Assembly: GCA_030263375.1 (NCBI GenBank)
Contig: SZOV01000004.1
Location: 1-64,000 of the forward strand
Direction: 5' to 3'
Length of the DNA stretch: 64,000 bases
Source: Deltaproteobacteria bacterium PRO3
GTDB lineage: Bacteria; UBA10199; DSSB01
Positions 22,133 to 28,637 of the stretch are shown one piece after another. How positions within the stretch are numbered: the first letter of the stretch is position 1; each line of letters opens with the position of its first letter. The position numbers and the translations under genes were made by a program. The notes beneath the pieces are model-generated. The model saw only the letters and a list, made by a program, of their open reading frames with translations, made no database searches and was not told the DNA's origin.

Positions 22133-22579
22133 ATGAAAGGACTTCCCTGGAAGCTTGCGCTTGTCGCCTGCCTGGGCTTGCTCGACATTCAAAATCCGGC
22201 AATGGCCACGTCGCGCTCGCAATATTTCGACAATTGCTCGGCTGGGAAAAACTGCGACGAAAAGCTCAGCTGTTGCCGGGAGGCATGCGGCTCGTATTCC
22301 GAAACGAATACCTCGGATGGAAAAAGGAGCTGCACCTGCACCTTCAATAATCCGGATGCCTCCCTCGAATCCTGCAAGCCGGCGACCAAGGCGGTCGATT
22401 TCACCGTTCAGCCCGACCTTCAGGGCGTCGAGCCCGTCAACCCCCGCGAATTCCGGACACATCCGGGCACGTTCCAGCAGCTCGAGCCGGTGAATGAACC
22501 CAACCTGCCGGGGGAAGGGACCTCCACACCTGGGCGTTTTCAGGTCCCTCGATGGTTGGATGGCCTCGAGGCGGATTAA
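22133..22579 (+). CDS. secreted Cys-rich protein of unknown function
   Basis: 148 residues from the ATG at 22133, where a signal peptide begins (MKGLPWKLALVACLGLL, cleavage after AMA). An upstream in-frame ATG lies inside the promoter and was rejected. Seven cysteines fall in the next 55 residues (NC, NC, SCCREAC, CTC, SC), implying a disulfide-knotted domain. The remaining 70 residues are Pro/Glu/Asn-rich and probably extended. I recognise no family. It lies inside the 2.9-kb segment between direct repeats and is convergent with the transglycosylase fusion. Confidence 0.75.
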   Translation: MKGLPWKLALVACLGLLDIQNPAMATSRSQYFDNCSAGKNCDEKLSCCREACGSYSETNTSDGKRSCTCTFNNPDASLESCKPATKAVDFTVQPDLQGVEPVNPREFRTHPGTFQQLEPVNEPNLPGEGTSTPGRFQVPRWLDGLEAD

Positions 22580-22585
22580 CCGGCG

Positions 22586-23992
22586 CTAATGTCCCTCCGC
22601 CGCGTTAGCCGTCCATCGCCAATGCCAGGGCTCGAAGGCCATGCCTAAAGCATTGTTCAATGGATAAGAGAGGCGAAAACCCGCCAGGGGCGCGTTCCGC
22701 TCCAGCCAGCGGAAGGCCTCGGTTTGTTCCAACGGAATATCCGTGTCGCCCAAGACGCCGAAATCTATCGCGGGAAAATCCACGCAGGAGTGCTCGCTTT
22801 CCTCGGGAAGGGCGACCCTTTGGAATGTCCGACTCAGGCAGTAAGCATCCTGTCGCAGAAAGGCGAGCATGAGGTAGTGCTGGTAGCCGGCCGCGCGGTA
22901 TGCGGAGGTGACGATCAGCGGGATTCCATCGGCATGAGCCCGGGCGAACAAGGAATGAAGGGACGCGTAAGCGGGTTGCGGGATCCAGTAGGTTCGGTTG
23001 CCATATTCGTTCGAGGCCTGCCCGAGCGGAATGAGTCTCGCTTGGGCGGGGTCGGCGGGACGTTCGCAGGCGAGTAAGGGCAGGGGGCGGCGTTCTCGTT
23101 TCTTCTGCAGCAAGCTTCGAATAAAGGCGATTTCCTCCGTCTCAAGCGATTCCCACAGCCGTTCCTCGGTGAGCAAAAAAGCCCGCCCCGAGAGGATGTC
23201 GTTGGCGAAGGTGCTGAAAACCTTGGCGACGATGTAGTCCGTCCGTTCGGATTCCTCTATGGTCAAGCGGTCGTCACAAGCCTCCGCGGTTTTTTCCCGG
23301 CGAATGGGAGGAAGATAGGATTGAAGGAGGAGATCGAAAATGCGGCTGCCCGCCTCGGTGAAACGTTCGTGGAAATTCTCTTCATCGGCGCGTTCGGGGT
23401 TCGGGAGGATCGAGGCCAAATACGAGGCTTCCAGGGGCCCCAGTTCTTCAGGCAGCTTGCCGAAGTAGTGTCGGGAAGCCGCTGTGACCCCGAACAGGGA
23501 AGGGCCCCATTGGGCGACGTTGAGGTAAATCTCCAGAATCCGGTTTTTCGTCAGGCTTCGTTCCAGCTTCAGGGCGAGAATCACCTCGCGAAGTTTGCGT
23601 GACAGGGTCTTTTCAGGGCCTAGATACAAATTCTTGGCGAGCTGCTGGGTGATCGTGCTGCCGCCCCAGACGATTTTTCCCTGCTTGAGATTGATCCAGA
23701 ACGCTGCCCGAAGGCTTTTCCAATCAAGACCTGGATGAAAATAAAATCGGAAGTCCTCCGCCACCACGACGGCTTGCGGAATAAACGGCGACATCCTCGC
23801 AAGAGGCGTCCAGGCGATGGAGCACTCCGCTTCACATTTCCTCTTGATGAAACTAGTCGTCTTCGGATTGGCGTTTTGGAGGGGGCTCGGATCCGGAGCG
23901 CGAAACCAGAACCAGGCGAAGCCGATCGAGAGAAGGATCGCTGGAGCTAAGGCCAGAGCGGTGAAAGCCAGGAACCGGCGTCTTCGGCGCAC
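22586..23992 (-). CDS. GT51 peptidoglycan glycosyltransferase fused to M15 (VanY-like) D,D-carboxypeptidase
   Basis: 468 residues, GTG start. A basic N-terminus and one TM helix (about 9-30) anchor a GT51 domain: catalytic Glu79 in AEDFRFYFHPGLD, then WGGSTITQQLAKNLYLG, and the second Glu (E154) in KNRILEIYLN. After about 100 linker residues comes an M15/LAS-type peptidase with VTSAYRAAGYQ, SEHSCVDFPAIDF (His401 and Asp410 as likely zinc ligands, with a loop two residues longer than the usual SxHxxGxAxD) and EPWHWR (His457). The first domain polymerises lipid II; the second should trim D-Ala. Monofunctional GT51 enzymes are normally about 240 residues, so this fusion is unusual. It lies inside the repeat-bracketed insert. 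Confidence 0.85.
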   Translation of the reverse strand: MRRRRRFLAFTALALAPAILLSIGFAWFWFRAPDPSPLQNANPKTTSFIKRKCEAECSIAWTPLARMSPFIPQAVVVAEDFRFYFHPGLDWKSLRAAFWINLKQGKIVWGGSTITQQLAKNLYLGPEKTLSRKLREVILALKLERSLTKNRILEIYLNVAQWGPSLFGVTAASRHYFGKLPEELGPLEASYLASILPNPERADEENFHERFTEAGSRIFDLLLQSYLPPIRREKTAEACDDRLTIEESERTDYIVAKVFSTFANDILSGRAFLLTEERLWESLETEEIAFIRSLLQKKRERRPLPLLACERPADPAQARLIPLGQASNEYGNRTYWIPQPAYASLHSLFARAHADGIPLIVTSAYRAAGYQHYLMLAFLRQDAYCLSRTFQRVALPEESEHSCVDFPAIDFGVLGDTDIPLEQTEAFRWLERNAPLAGFRLSYPLNNALGMAFEPWHWRWTANAAEGH

Positions 23993-24040
23993 CGGGCTAG
24001 TTTAAACCATCCATCGGGGAAACGCCACCGGTCCGGGGAA

Positions 24041-24694
24041 TTAGCCGGGACGCGCGACCTTGATTTGGGTCTTATGGAGGCGGTTCGCCCAGTCGCGATA
24101 GTATACGGTAAATACGTTCTTCTTGGCCGGCAGCCGGAACTTTAAAAGACCGACGTGGGAGTGAGTTCCCGTTCGAGGGATCATGACGTCGATGTAGTTG
24201 TACGGCCTGGTATTGGGATTGGAGGCGTAACACTCCTCGCTCGAAATCCCCTGAATACCCGCGCGAGGAATCTTACAGTAGTTTATGGGAAGCGAACCGA
24301 CGCCCGCGGCAAAGGGCGAGCCGGCCAAATTTCCCAGCAGTTCGGACTCGTTCGAAAGCGGAGCAAAGGCATAGGGATCGTTGGCCTCCCCCGCGAACTG
24401 CGAGAAGGAAATCGGATCGGCGAATCGGTAGTTCGTCGGCACCCGCAGGAAAGCCGATGCTACATAGGAGGCGCTCCAGCGGATTTGCGCGTAATTAAAG
24501 CTGAGGCTGTAATTCAGAGAAACCGCTCCCGGAGGAAGCGCGGAGTCGGAGGGCCGGTGCCCGGACCCCTGATGGGGAGAAACGATTTCCGGCGACAGGT
24601 CCGAGGTATCCATTTGCTCCGCAGAATCGACGTTACCGCAGGCTGCGAGAGACATTGAAAAAAGAACTAAGAAAATTGGATTGGATTTTTTCAC
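24041..24694 (-). CDS. lipoprotein of unknown function
   Basis: 217 residues from the GTG at 24694, which follows a GGGGGG ribosome site; two in-frame starts upstream lie in the promoter. The lipoprotein signal ends in SMSLAACGN, with Cys as the lipidated residue. The mature chain is Ser/Asn/Tyr-rich and includes a GTHSHVGLLKF segment and a C-terminal domain that could be an immunoglobulin-like fold (KFRLPAKKNVFTVYYRDW). A cysteine pair (YCKIPRAG, EECYAS) may be oxidised. No family is recognised. It lies inside the 2.9-kb insert, has lower G+C than the flanking core genes, and is preceded by a sigma-54-type promoter. Confidence 0.75.
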   Translation of the reverse strand: MKKSNPIFLVLFSMSLAACGNVDSAEQMDTSDLSPEIVSPHQGSGHRPSDSALPPGAVSLNYSLSFNYAQIRWSASYVASAFLRVPTNYRFADPISFSQFAGEANDPYAFAPLSNESELLGNLAGSPFAAGVGSLPINYCKIPRAGIQGISSEECYASNPNTRPYNYIDVMIPRTGTHSHVGLLKFRLPAKKNVFTVYYRDWANRLHKTQIKVARPG

Positions 24695-24725
24695 CGAGCC
24701 CCCCTGTTCTACGACCGCATACATA

Positions 24726-24742
24726 AGCAAGCCCGAGGCCAA
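24726..24742 (-). promoter_or_regulatory. sigma-54 promoter upstream of the lipoprotein gene
   Basis: Minus strand TTGGCCTCGGGCTTGCT, with GG and GC separated by exactly 10 bases, the -24/-12 spacing. The predicted start lies about 22 bases before the GTG at 24694. Confidence 0.6.
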
Positions 24743-24932
24743 AACTTTTCCCAAGGGGAGCCGAGGAGGGTGTTTTTATAAGACACCGATATTACCGGCG
24801 ATTTTAGCGGAGTCTCTTGGAGTCCATTGAGGGGCATGCAAGGCGATTGGGGGGTGAGCCCCTCGGAAAGGGGCGGGCTGAGGGAATTTGATACCCTGCT
24901 TCTCAAAAGGGGAAAGAAAAAGCCGTTTATTT

Positions 24933-24988
24933 CGGATCTTGAAAAACAAAAGGATGAGGGCCGCGGGATCGGGATCAGCCGGCCAGCT
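24933..24988. repeat. right copy of the 56-base direct repeat (partner at 21978-22033)
   Basis: This copy covers the last codons and the 3' flank of the endonuclease/exonuclease/phosphatase-family gene (stop at 24975-24977, minus strand). The repeat period is 2955 bases. See the left copy for identity. Confidence 0.85.
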
Positions 24989-26162
24989 CGAAGCGCAGGA
25001 CGGCGGGGTGGTGGTCGCTGGGCCTCGCCCCGGCGGGGTAATCGACCCCGGGCTGCAGCGCGATCACCCGCCTCTCGAGGCTGCGCAGGCCCCGCGCTGC
25101 GAACCAATCCAGCTTCAGGCTGATCTTTCCACCGCCCTTTTGGATCTGCCGGTTGATCCATCGGACGATCCATTCGGGGAATTGGTCCCGGGCCATGTGG
25201 CCCAGGTCGCGGTCGTCGGAGACCAGGTCGTAGGTGCCGGCGCCGGGCTCGTTGCAAGCGCGGAAATCGAAGCCGCGTCCCTCGAGCATGCGGAAGAGGG
25301 GGCGGTCAAACTTATGCTCGGGTCCCGGGTAATGCCTGCGAATCATCGCTTGGGGTCCCGTCACCAAGACCTGCCGGAGCACGCTTAGCAAAACCGCCGG
25401 GCCGTGCGTGGTGTCGAGGGTGTTGGTGTTCCAGTCGCCGGCGACCAGGGCGCGAGGCCGTTCGTCGAGGGCCGAGATCGCCCTTCCCAGCTGCGCGGCC
25501 CGGGCCCGCGGCGAGGAGAAGGCGTCCAGGTGCGTGCAGGCCAGCGTCAAGGTCTCGCCGCCGAGCTTGAGGTCGGCCAGTAGGGCGCGTTTCTCGCCGA
25601 GCCGCGCCTCCTTGGACTTGAGCTTGTCGATGGCGTTGTCCATGCGGACCACGCGGAGGTTCTCGAGGCGGTAGCGCGAGAGGATGGCCTTGCCGTGAAG
25701 CCCCAGGGCGTTCCGGCCCTCCTGGTGGCGCTCGGAGCCGTGGCCGAGGGTGAAGTTGAAGTAAGACGGAGCAAAGTAGGCGTGAAGGCCGAGGGCCTCG
25801 GCCAGCTCGGCCGCGACGTTGCGGTTCTCGGAGCGCGCCATCCCCCAATCCACCTCGGTGAGGAAATAGAAATCGGCGTCGTTGAGGCGCGGGTCCTCGC
25901 TCAGGCTGTGCCGTAGGGCCGCGAGCTGCTTGCCGCGCTCGATGTTCCAGGTGACGGCCTTCCAAGTCCGCGGCGCTTCGGGCCCGGCCGGCGGGGAGGC
26001 CGGGACATGCACCTCGAAGCCGCGGTGCAGGCCTTCGGCGACGGCGCGGGCGAGCTCGCGCAGCCGAGGGTCCTTTTGTAGCCGGACATGGACCGGGACC
26101 GGGCTCGGGTCGCGGGCCAGGTAGTCGGAGGTCTCGGCGCAGGCTTGCAGGAAGGGGTCCAT
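24975..26162 (-). CDS. endonuclease/exonuclease/phosphatase-family hydrolase
   Basis: 395 residues. An N-terminal stretch of about 70 residues is followed by an EEP fold: TWNIERG, a metal-binding Glu in LTEVDWGMA, HLDAFSS, GDWNTN and a terminal SDHHPA. These are the metal and catalytic residues of DNase I/sphingomyelinase/inositol-phosphatase-like enzymes. The substrate is not evident; there is no signal peptide, so a cytoplasmic hydrolase is likely. The start lies at the edge of a strongly AT-rich 108-base stretch. The 3' end has been partly copied to 21978-22062. Confidence 0.85.
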   Translation of the reverse strand: MDPFLQACAETSDYLARDPSPVPVHVRLQKDPRLRELARAVAEGLHRGFEVHVPASPPAGPEAPRTWKAVTWNIERGKQLAALRHSLSEDPRLNDADFYFLTEVDWGMARSENRNVAAELAEALGLHAYFAPSYFNFTLGHGSERHQEGRNALGLHGKAILSRYRLENLRVVRMDNAIDKLKSKEARLGEKRALLADLKLGGETLTLACTHLDAFSSPRARAAQLGRAISALDERPRALVAGDWNTNTLDTTHGPAVLLSVLRQVLVTGPQAMIRRHYPGPEHKFDRPLFRMLEGRGFDFRACNEPGAGTYDLVSDDRDLGHMARDQFPEWIVRWINRQIQKGGGKISLKLDWFAARGLRSLERRVIALQPGVDYPAGARPSDHHPAVLRFELAG

Positions 26163-26270
26163 ATTTAAAAATATAGAATAATTTTTTGAATAAAATTTAT
26201 AAAATAAATGTATAAAATTTAAATTAATTAAAAATTATCAAATAATTTCAATATCTTAATTAATAAGAAA
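26163..26270. promoter_or_regulatory. AT-rich intergenic island upstream of a sigma-54 promoter
   Basis: About 108 bases are almost entirely A and T, with runs such as AATTAATTAAAAATTATC, in an otherwise very G+C-rich window. It lies between two divergent genes and ends at the sigma-54 element at 26273. The likely role is a bent or IHF-type region and activator-binding region; an AT-rich silencer site or a DNA-unwinding site are alternatives. Confidence 0.6.
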
Positions 26271-26272
26271 GA

Positions 26273-26289
26273 CTGGCATCCGCGTTGCA
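26273..26289 (+). promoter_or_regulatory. sigma-54 promoter of the 96-aa gene
   Basis: CTGGCATCCGCGTTGCA matches YTGGCACG-N4-TTGCW closely. GG (26275-26276) and GC (26287-26288) are separated by exactly 10 bases. The predicted start is near 26300, 17 bases before the ATG at 26317. Confidence 0.75.
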
Positions 26290-26316
26290 ATTATCTCCAA
26301 CTGAAGGAGAGGCGCT

Positions 26317-26607
26317 ATGGAATCCCAATTCAGCCAGGACCCGACGATTCAAGAGCTTTACCAAGGCGTGGTGACCCAGCTGAAGCGGACCCTGTCCAGC
26401 CAAGAGCCCCGGCAGGCCGTGAAGGAGATCCAGTTGGCGGAAAAGATCATGTCGAACATCGAGCGCTGCTTCCTCTCCGACCCCTTCGCCCGCTCGGAAG
26501 ACTTGGGCAAGATCGTCGAGTTCACCCGCGGCCAGCTCTGGAACCAGGCCCGCAACTACGTCGCGAAGCTGCAGGGCGCCCAGCGCGTCCCCGCCTTCAC
26601 TTCTTAA
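26317..26607 (+). CDS. small helical protein of unknown function, sigma-54-driven
   Basis: 96 residues, soluble and predicted mainly alpha-helical (QELYQGVVTQLKRTLSS, EIQLAEKIMSNIERCF). It has no signal peptide and a single cysteine. A strong ribosome site (GAAGGAGAGG) sits 6-15 bases before the ATG. Its composition looks like a small adaptor or regulatory protein, but I recognise no family. The upstream region combines a near-consensus sigma-54 promoter and an AT-rich activator region, so it is probably induced by a specific signal. It is convergent with the helicase operon. Confidence 0.7.
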   Translation: MESQFSQDPTIQELYQGVVTQLKRTLSSQEPRQAVKEIQLAEKIMSNIERCFLSDPFARSEDLGKIVEFTRGQLWNQARNYVAKLQGAQRVPAFTS

Positions 26608-26641
26608 TATTATACTCCCGAAATTTTCGAAGAACGTCCGA

Positions 26642-27844
26642 TCAGCGCAGCCGCACCCGCTTGCCGCGCGTGCCGATCCTTCCGAAGGGCGTGACCGGGA
26701 TCGCGGGGGTTTCCTCGAAGGCGGGGATGCCCTCGAGCTGCTTGCGCGGCAGCTGGAAGCCGACCTGTTTCTCGATCTGCTCGATAAAATGGCTCTCGAC
26801 CCAGGTGGCCAGCGTCGAGGCGCGGCCGGTGGCGTTCATGCGCGCGGTGCGGCCGCTGCGGTGGACGTAGTCTTCGGCCGTCTGCGGGATGTCGTAGTTG
26901 ACGACATGGCCGATGCCCTTGACGTCGATGCCGCGGGCCACGATATCGGTGGCCACCAAGATCTGGAACTTGCCGTCCTTGAAGCCCTGCAGCACCGCGA
27001 TGCGCTCGCCCTGGCTGCGGTCGGAGTGGATCGCCTCGACCGAATGTCCCTCTTTCGCCAACAGGCGGCTCAGCCATTCGGCGTCCAGCCGGGTGCGGGT
27101 GAAGACCAGCGTGGAATCGGCCTCCGCCTTCAAGAGCTTGAGGATGGCCTCGCGCTTGTGCTGCGGTTCCATGACGTAGAGGGCGTGTTCGATGCCTTCG
27201 GCGGCGGTGCCGGGACGCGCGATCTCGACCCGCTGCGGGTTGTTGAGATACTGCTCGGCCAGTCGCGTGATCTCGGAGGGCATGGTCGCGCTGAACATCA
27301 GGGTCTGCCGGTCCTTCGGCAGCACGCGCAGGATGCGGCGGATCTGCGGCAGGAAGCCCAGGTCGAGCATGTGGTCGGCCTCGTCCATCACCAAAAAACT
27401 GATATTGCCCATATGGACGTTGCGGCGTTCCATGTGGTCGCAGAGCCGGCCGGGCGTCGCGACGAGGATCGAAGGGTGTTTTTGCAGGGCGGCGGTCTGG
27501 CTGCGGATGGGCTTGCCGCCGATGATCGCCACCGAGTGGACTTTGAGCGGCGTACCGACCTTCTCGATCGCCGCGTGGGTCTGCAGCGCGATCTCGCGAG
27601 TGGGGCAGAGGATGACCGCGCGGGTGCCCTCGATGCCCTGGAGCTTCTCGACCAGGGGGAGCACGAAGGCCAAGGTCTTGCCGGTGCCGGTCTGCGCGAT
27701 GCCGATCAGGTCGTTGTCGGCCATGGCGACGGGGATCGCGGCCTCCTGGATGGGCGTGGGGTGGTGGTAGCCGGCCTTTTCGAGGCTGTGCAGCAGCTGC
27801 TCGGAGAGGCCCAGGTCTTTAAAATGCCGTTGGGTGGTTTCCAT
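26642..27844 (-). CDS. DEAD-box RNA helicase, RhlE-like
   Basis: 400 residues, a short DEAD-box protein with almost no C-terminal extension. Motifs in order: FKDLGLSEQLL and PTPIQ (Q motif), AQTGTGKT (Walker A), PTREIALQ (Ia), TPGR (Ib), DEAD (II), SAT (III), VARGIDVKGIGHVVNYD (V) and HRSGRTAR (VI). It unwinds RNA duplexes in ribosome assembly or mRNA decay. It lies 9 bases downstream of the glutaredoxin gene and is probably the last gene of a bolA-grx-helicase operon. Confidence 0.94.
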   Translation of the reverse strand: METTQRHFKDLGLSEQLLHSLEKAGYHHPTPIQEAAIPVAMADNDLIGIAQTGTGKTLAFVLPLVEKLQGIEGTRAVILCPTREIALQTHAAIEKVGTPLKVHSVAIIGGKPIRSQTAALQKHPSILVATPGRLCDHMERRNVHMGNISFLVMDEADHMLDLGFLPQIRRILRVLPKDRQTLMFSATMPSEITRLAEQYLNNPQRVEIARPGTAAEGIEHALYVMEPQHKREAILKLLKAEADSTLVFTRTRLDAEWLSRLLAKEGHSVEAIHSDRSQGERIAVLQGFKDGKFQILVATDIVARGIDVKGIGHVVNYDIPQTAEDYVHRSGRTARMNATGRASTLATWVESHFIEQIEKQVGFQLPRKQLEGIPAFEETPAIPVTPFGRIGTRGKRVRLR

Positions 27845-27853
27845 GGATGCGTT

Positions 27854-28177
27854 TTAAGCTTTTTGGGCGGCGGCCTGGACGAGGGGTTGCAGCTCGCCGC
27901 GGGCGTACATCTCGCGGACGATGTCGCAGCCGCCGATGAATTTTCCATCGATGTAGATCTGCGGGATGGTCGGCCAGTTCGAGAAGGCCTTGATGCCGTC
28001 GCGGATCTCGGGGTTATCCAGGACGTTGACGGTCTGGTAGGGCACGCCCAGGCGGTTGAAGACGTCGACCACCGCGGCGGAGAAACCGCACTGCGGGAAG
28101 GCCGGGGTCCCCTTCATATAGATGAGGATCTTATTGTCTTGGATCTGCTGGGCGATGGTCTGTTGGACGTCGGACAT
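27854..28177 (-). CDS. grxD: monothiol glutaredoxin (Grx4 type)
   Basis: 107 residues. The active site is CGFS in FPQCGFSAAVV, with KGTPAFPQ before it and WPTIPQIYI and GGCDI after it, the glutathione-binding positions. CGFS glutaredoxins bind a [2Fe-2S] cluster with glutathione and pass it on, often as a heterodimer with BolA proteins. Here the bolA-like gene is 13 bases upstream in the same operon, supporting a Grx-BolA iron-sulfur trafficking pair. Confidence 0.95.
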   Translation of the reverse strand: MSDVQQTIAQQIQDNKILIYMKGTPAFPQCGFSAAVVDVFNRLGVPYQTVNVLDNPEIRDGIKAFSNWPTIPQIYIDGKFIGGCDIVREMYARGELQPLVQAAAQKA

Positions 28178-28190
28178 GGATTCGCTCTCC

Positions 28191-28436
28191 TTAGCTGTTT
28201 TTCCACTGTTGGGGGGTATAGGTTTTCAGGGCCAGGGCGTGGATCGCCTCTTTCATCAGGTCCCCCAGCGCCTTGTACACCATCTGGTGCTGTTCGACCA
28301 TGGTTTTGCCCTCGAAGAGGGGGCTGATGATCAGGACCTGGAAATGGTCCATGGTGCCGGTCGTGTCTTGGACGACGACCTCGCTGTTGGGAAAGGACTG
28401 GACCAGTTTTTCCCGGACTTCTTCCGGATGCATCAT
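28191..28436 (-). CDS. BolA-family protein
   Basis: 81 residues from the ATG at 28436, which sits 8 bases after GGAGGT; a second ATG is the next codon. A longer in-frame start was rejected for lack of family match. The class II KH-like BolA fold shows EVREKLVQSFPNSEVVVQD, the HFQVLIISPLFEGKTMVEQH region and a C-terminal IHALALKTYTP with the conserved His. BolA proteins partner CGFS glutaredoxins to bind or sense Fe-S clusters. It is first in the operon, divergent from the kinase gene. Confidence 0.93.
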   Translation of the reverse strand: MMHPEEVREKLVQSFPNSEVVVQDTTGTMDHFQVLIISPLFEGKTMVEQHQMVYKALGDLMKEAIHALALKTYTPQQWKNS

Positions 28437-28637
28437 GGACAAAACCTCCTTTGAGGACAACGGGTTGCACTTCATTAACCAAGTGGGGGAAATAATCAAG
28501 GCTCATCGTAGGCAAGCGGCGGCTTGGGCCGCTTTCCTTTCCTGGATCGGATCGGAAGCGGTCCCCGCGGCCTCAGGCTCCCTGCCTCGACAAATCTATC
28601 CGTTGAATCTTATTGAGGAATATGAAAACCTCCTCGG

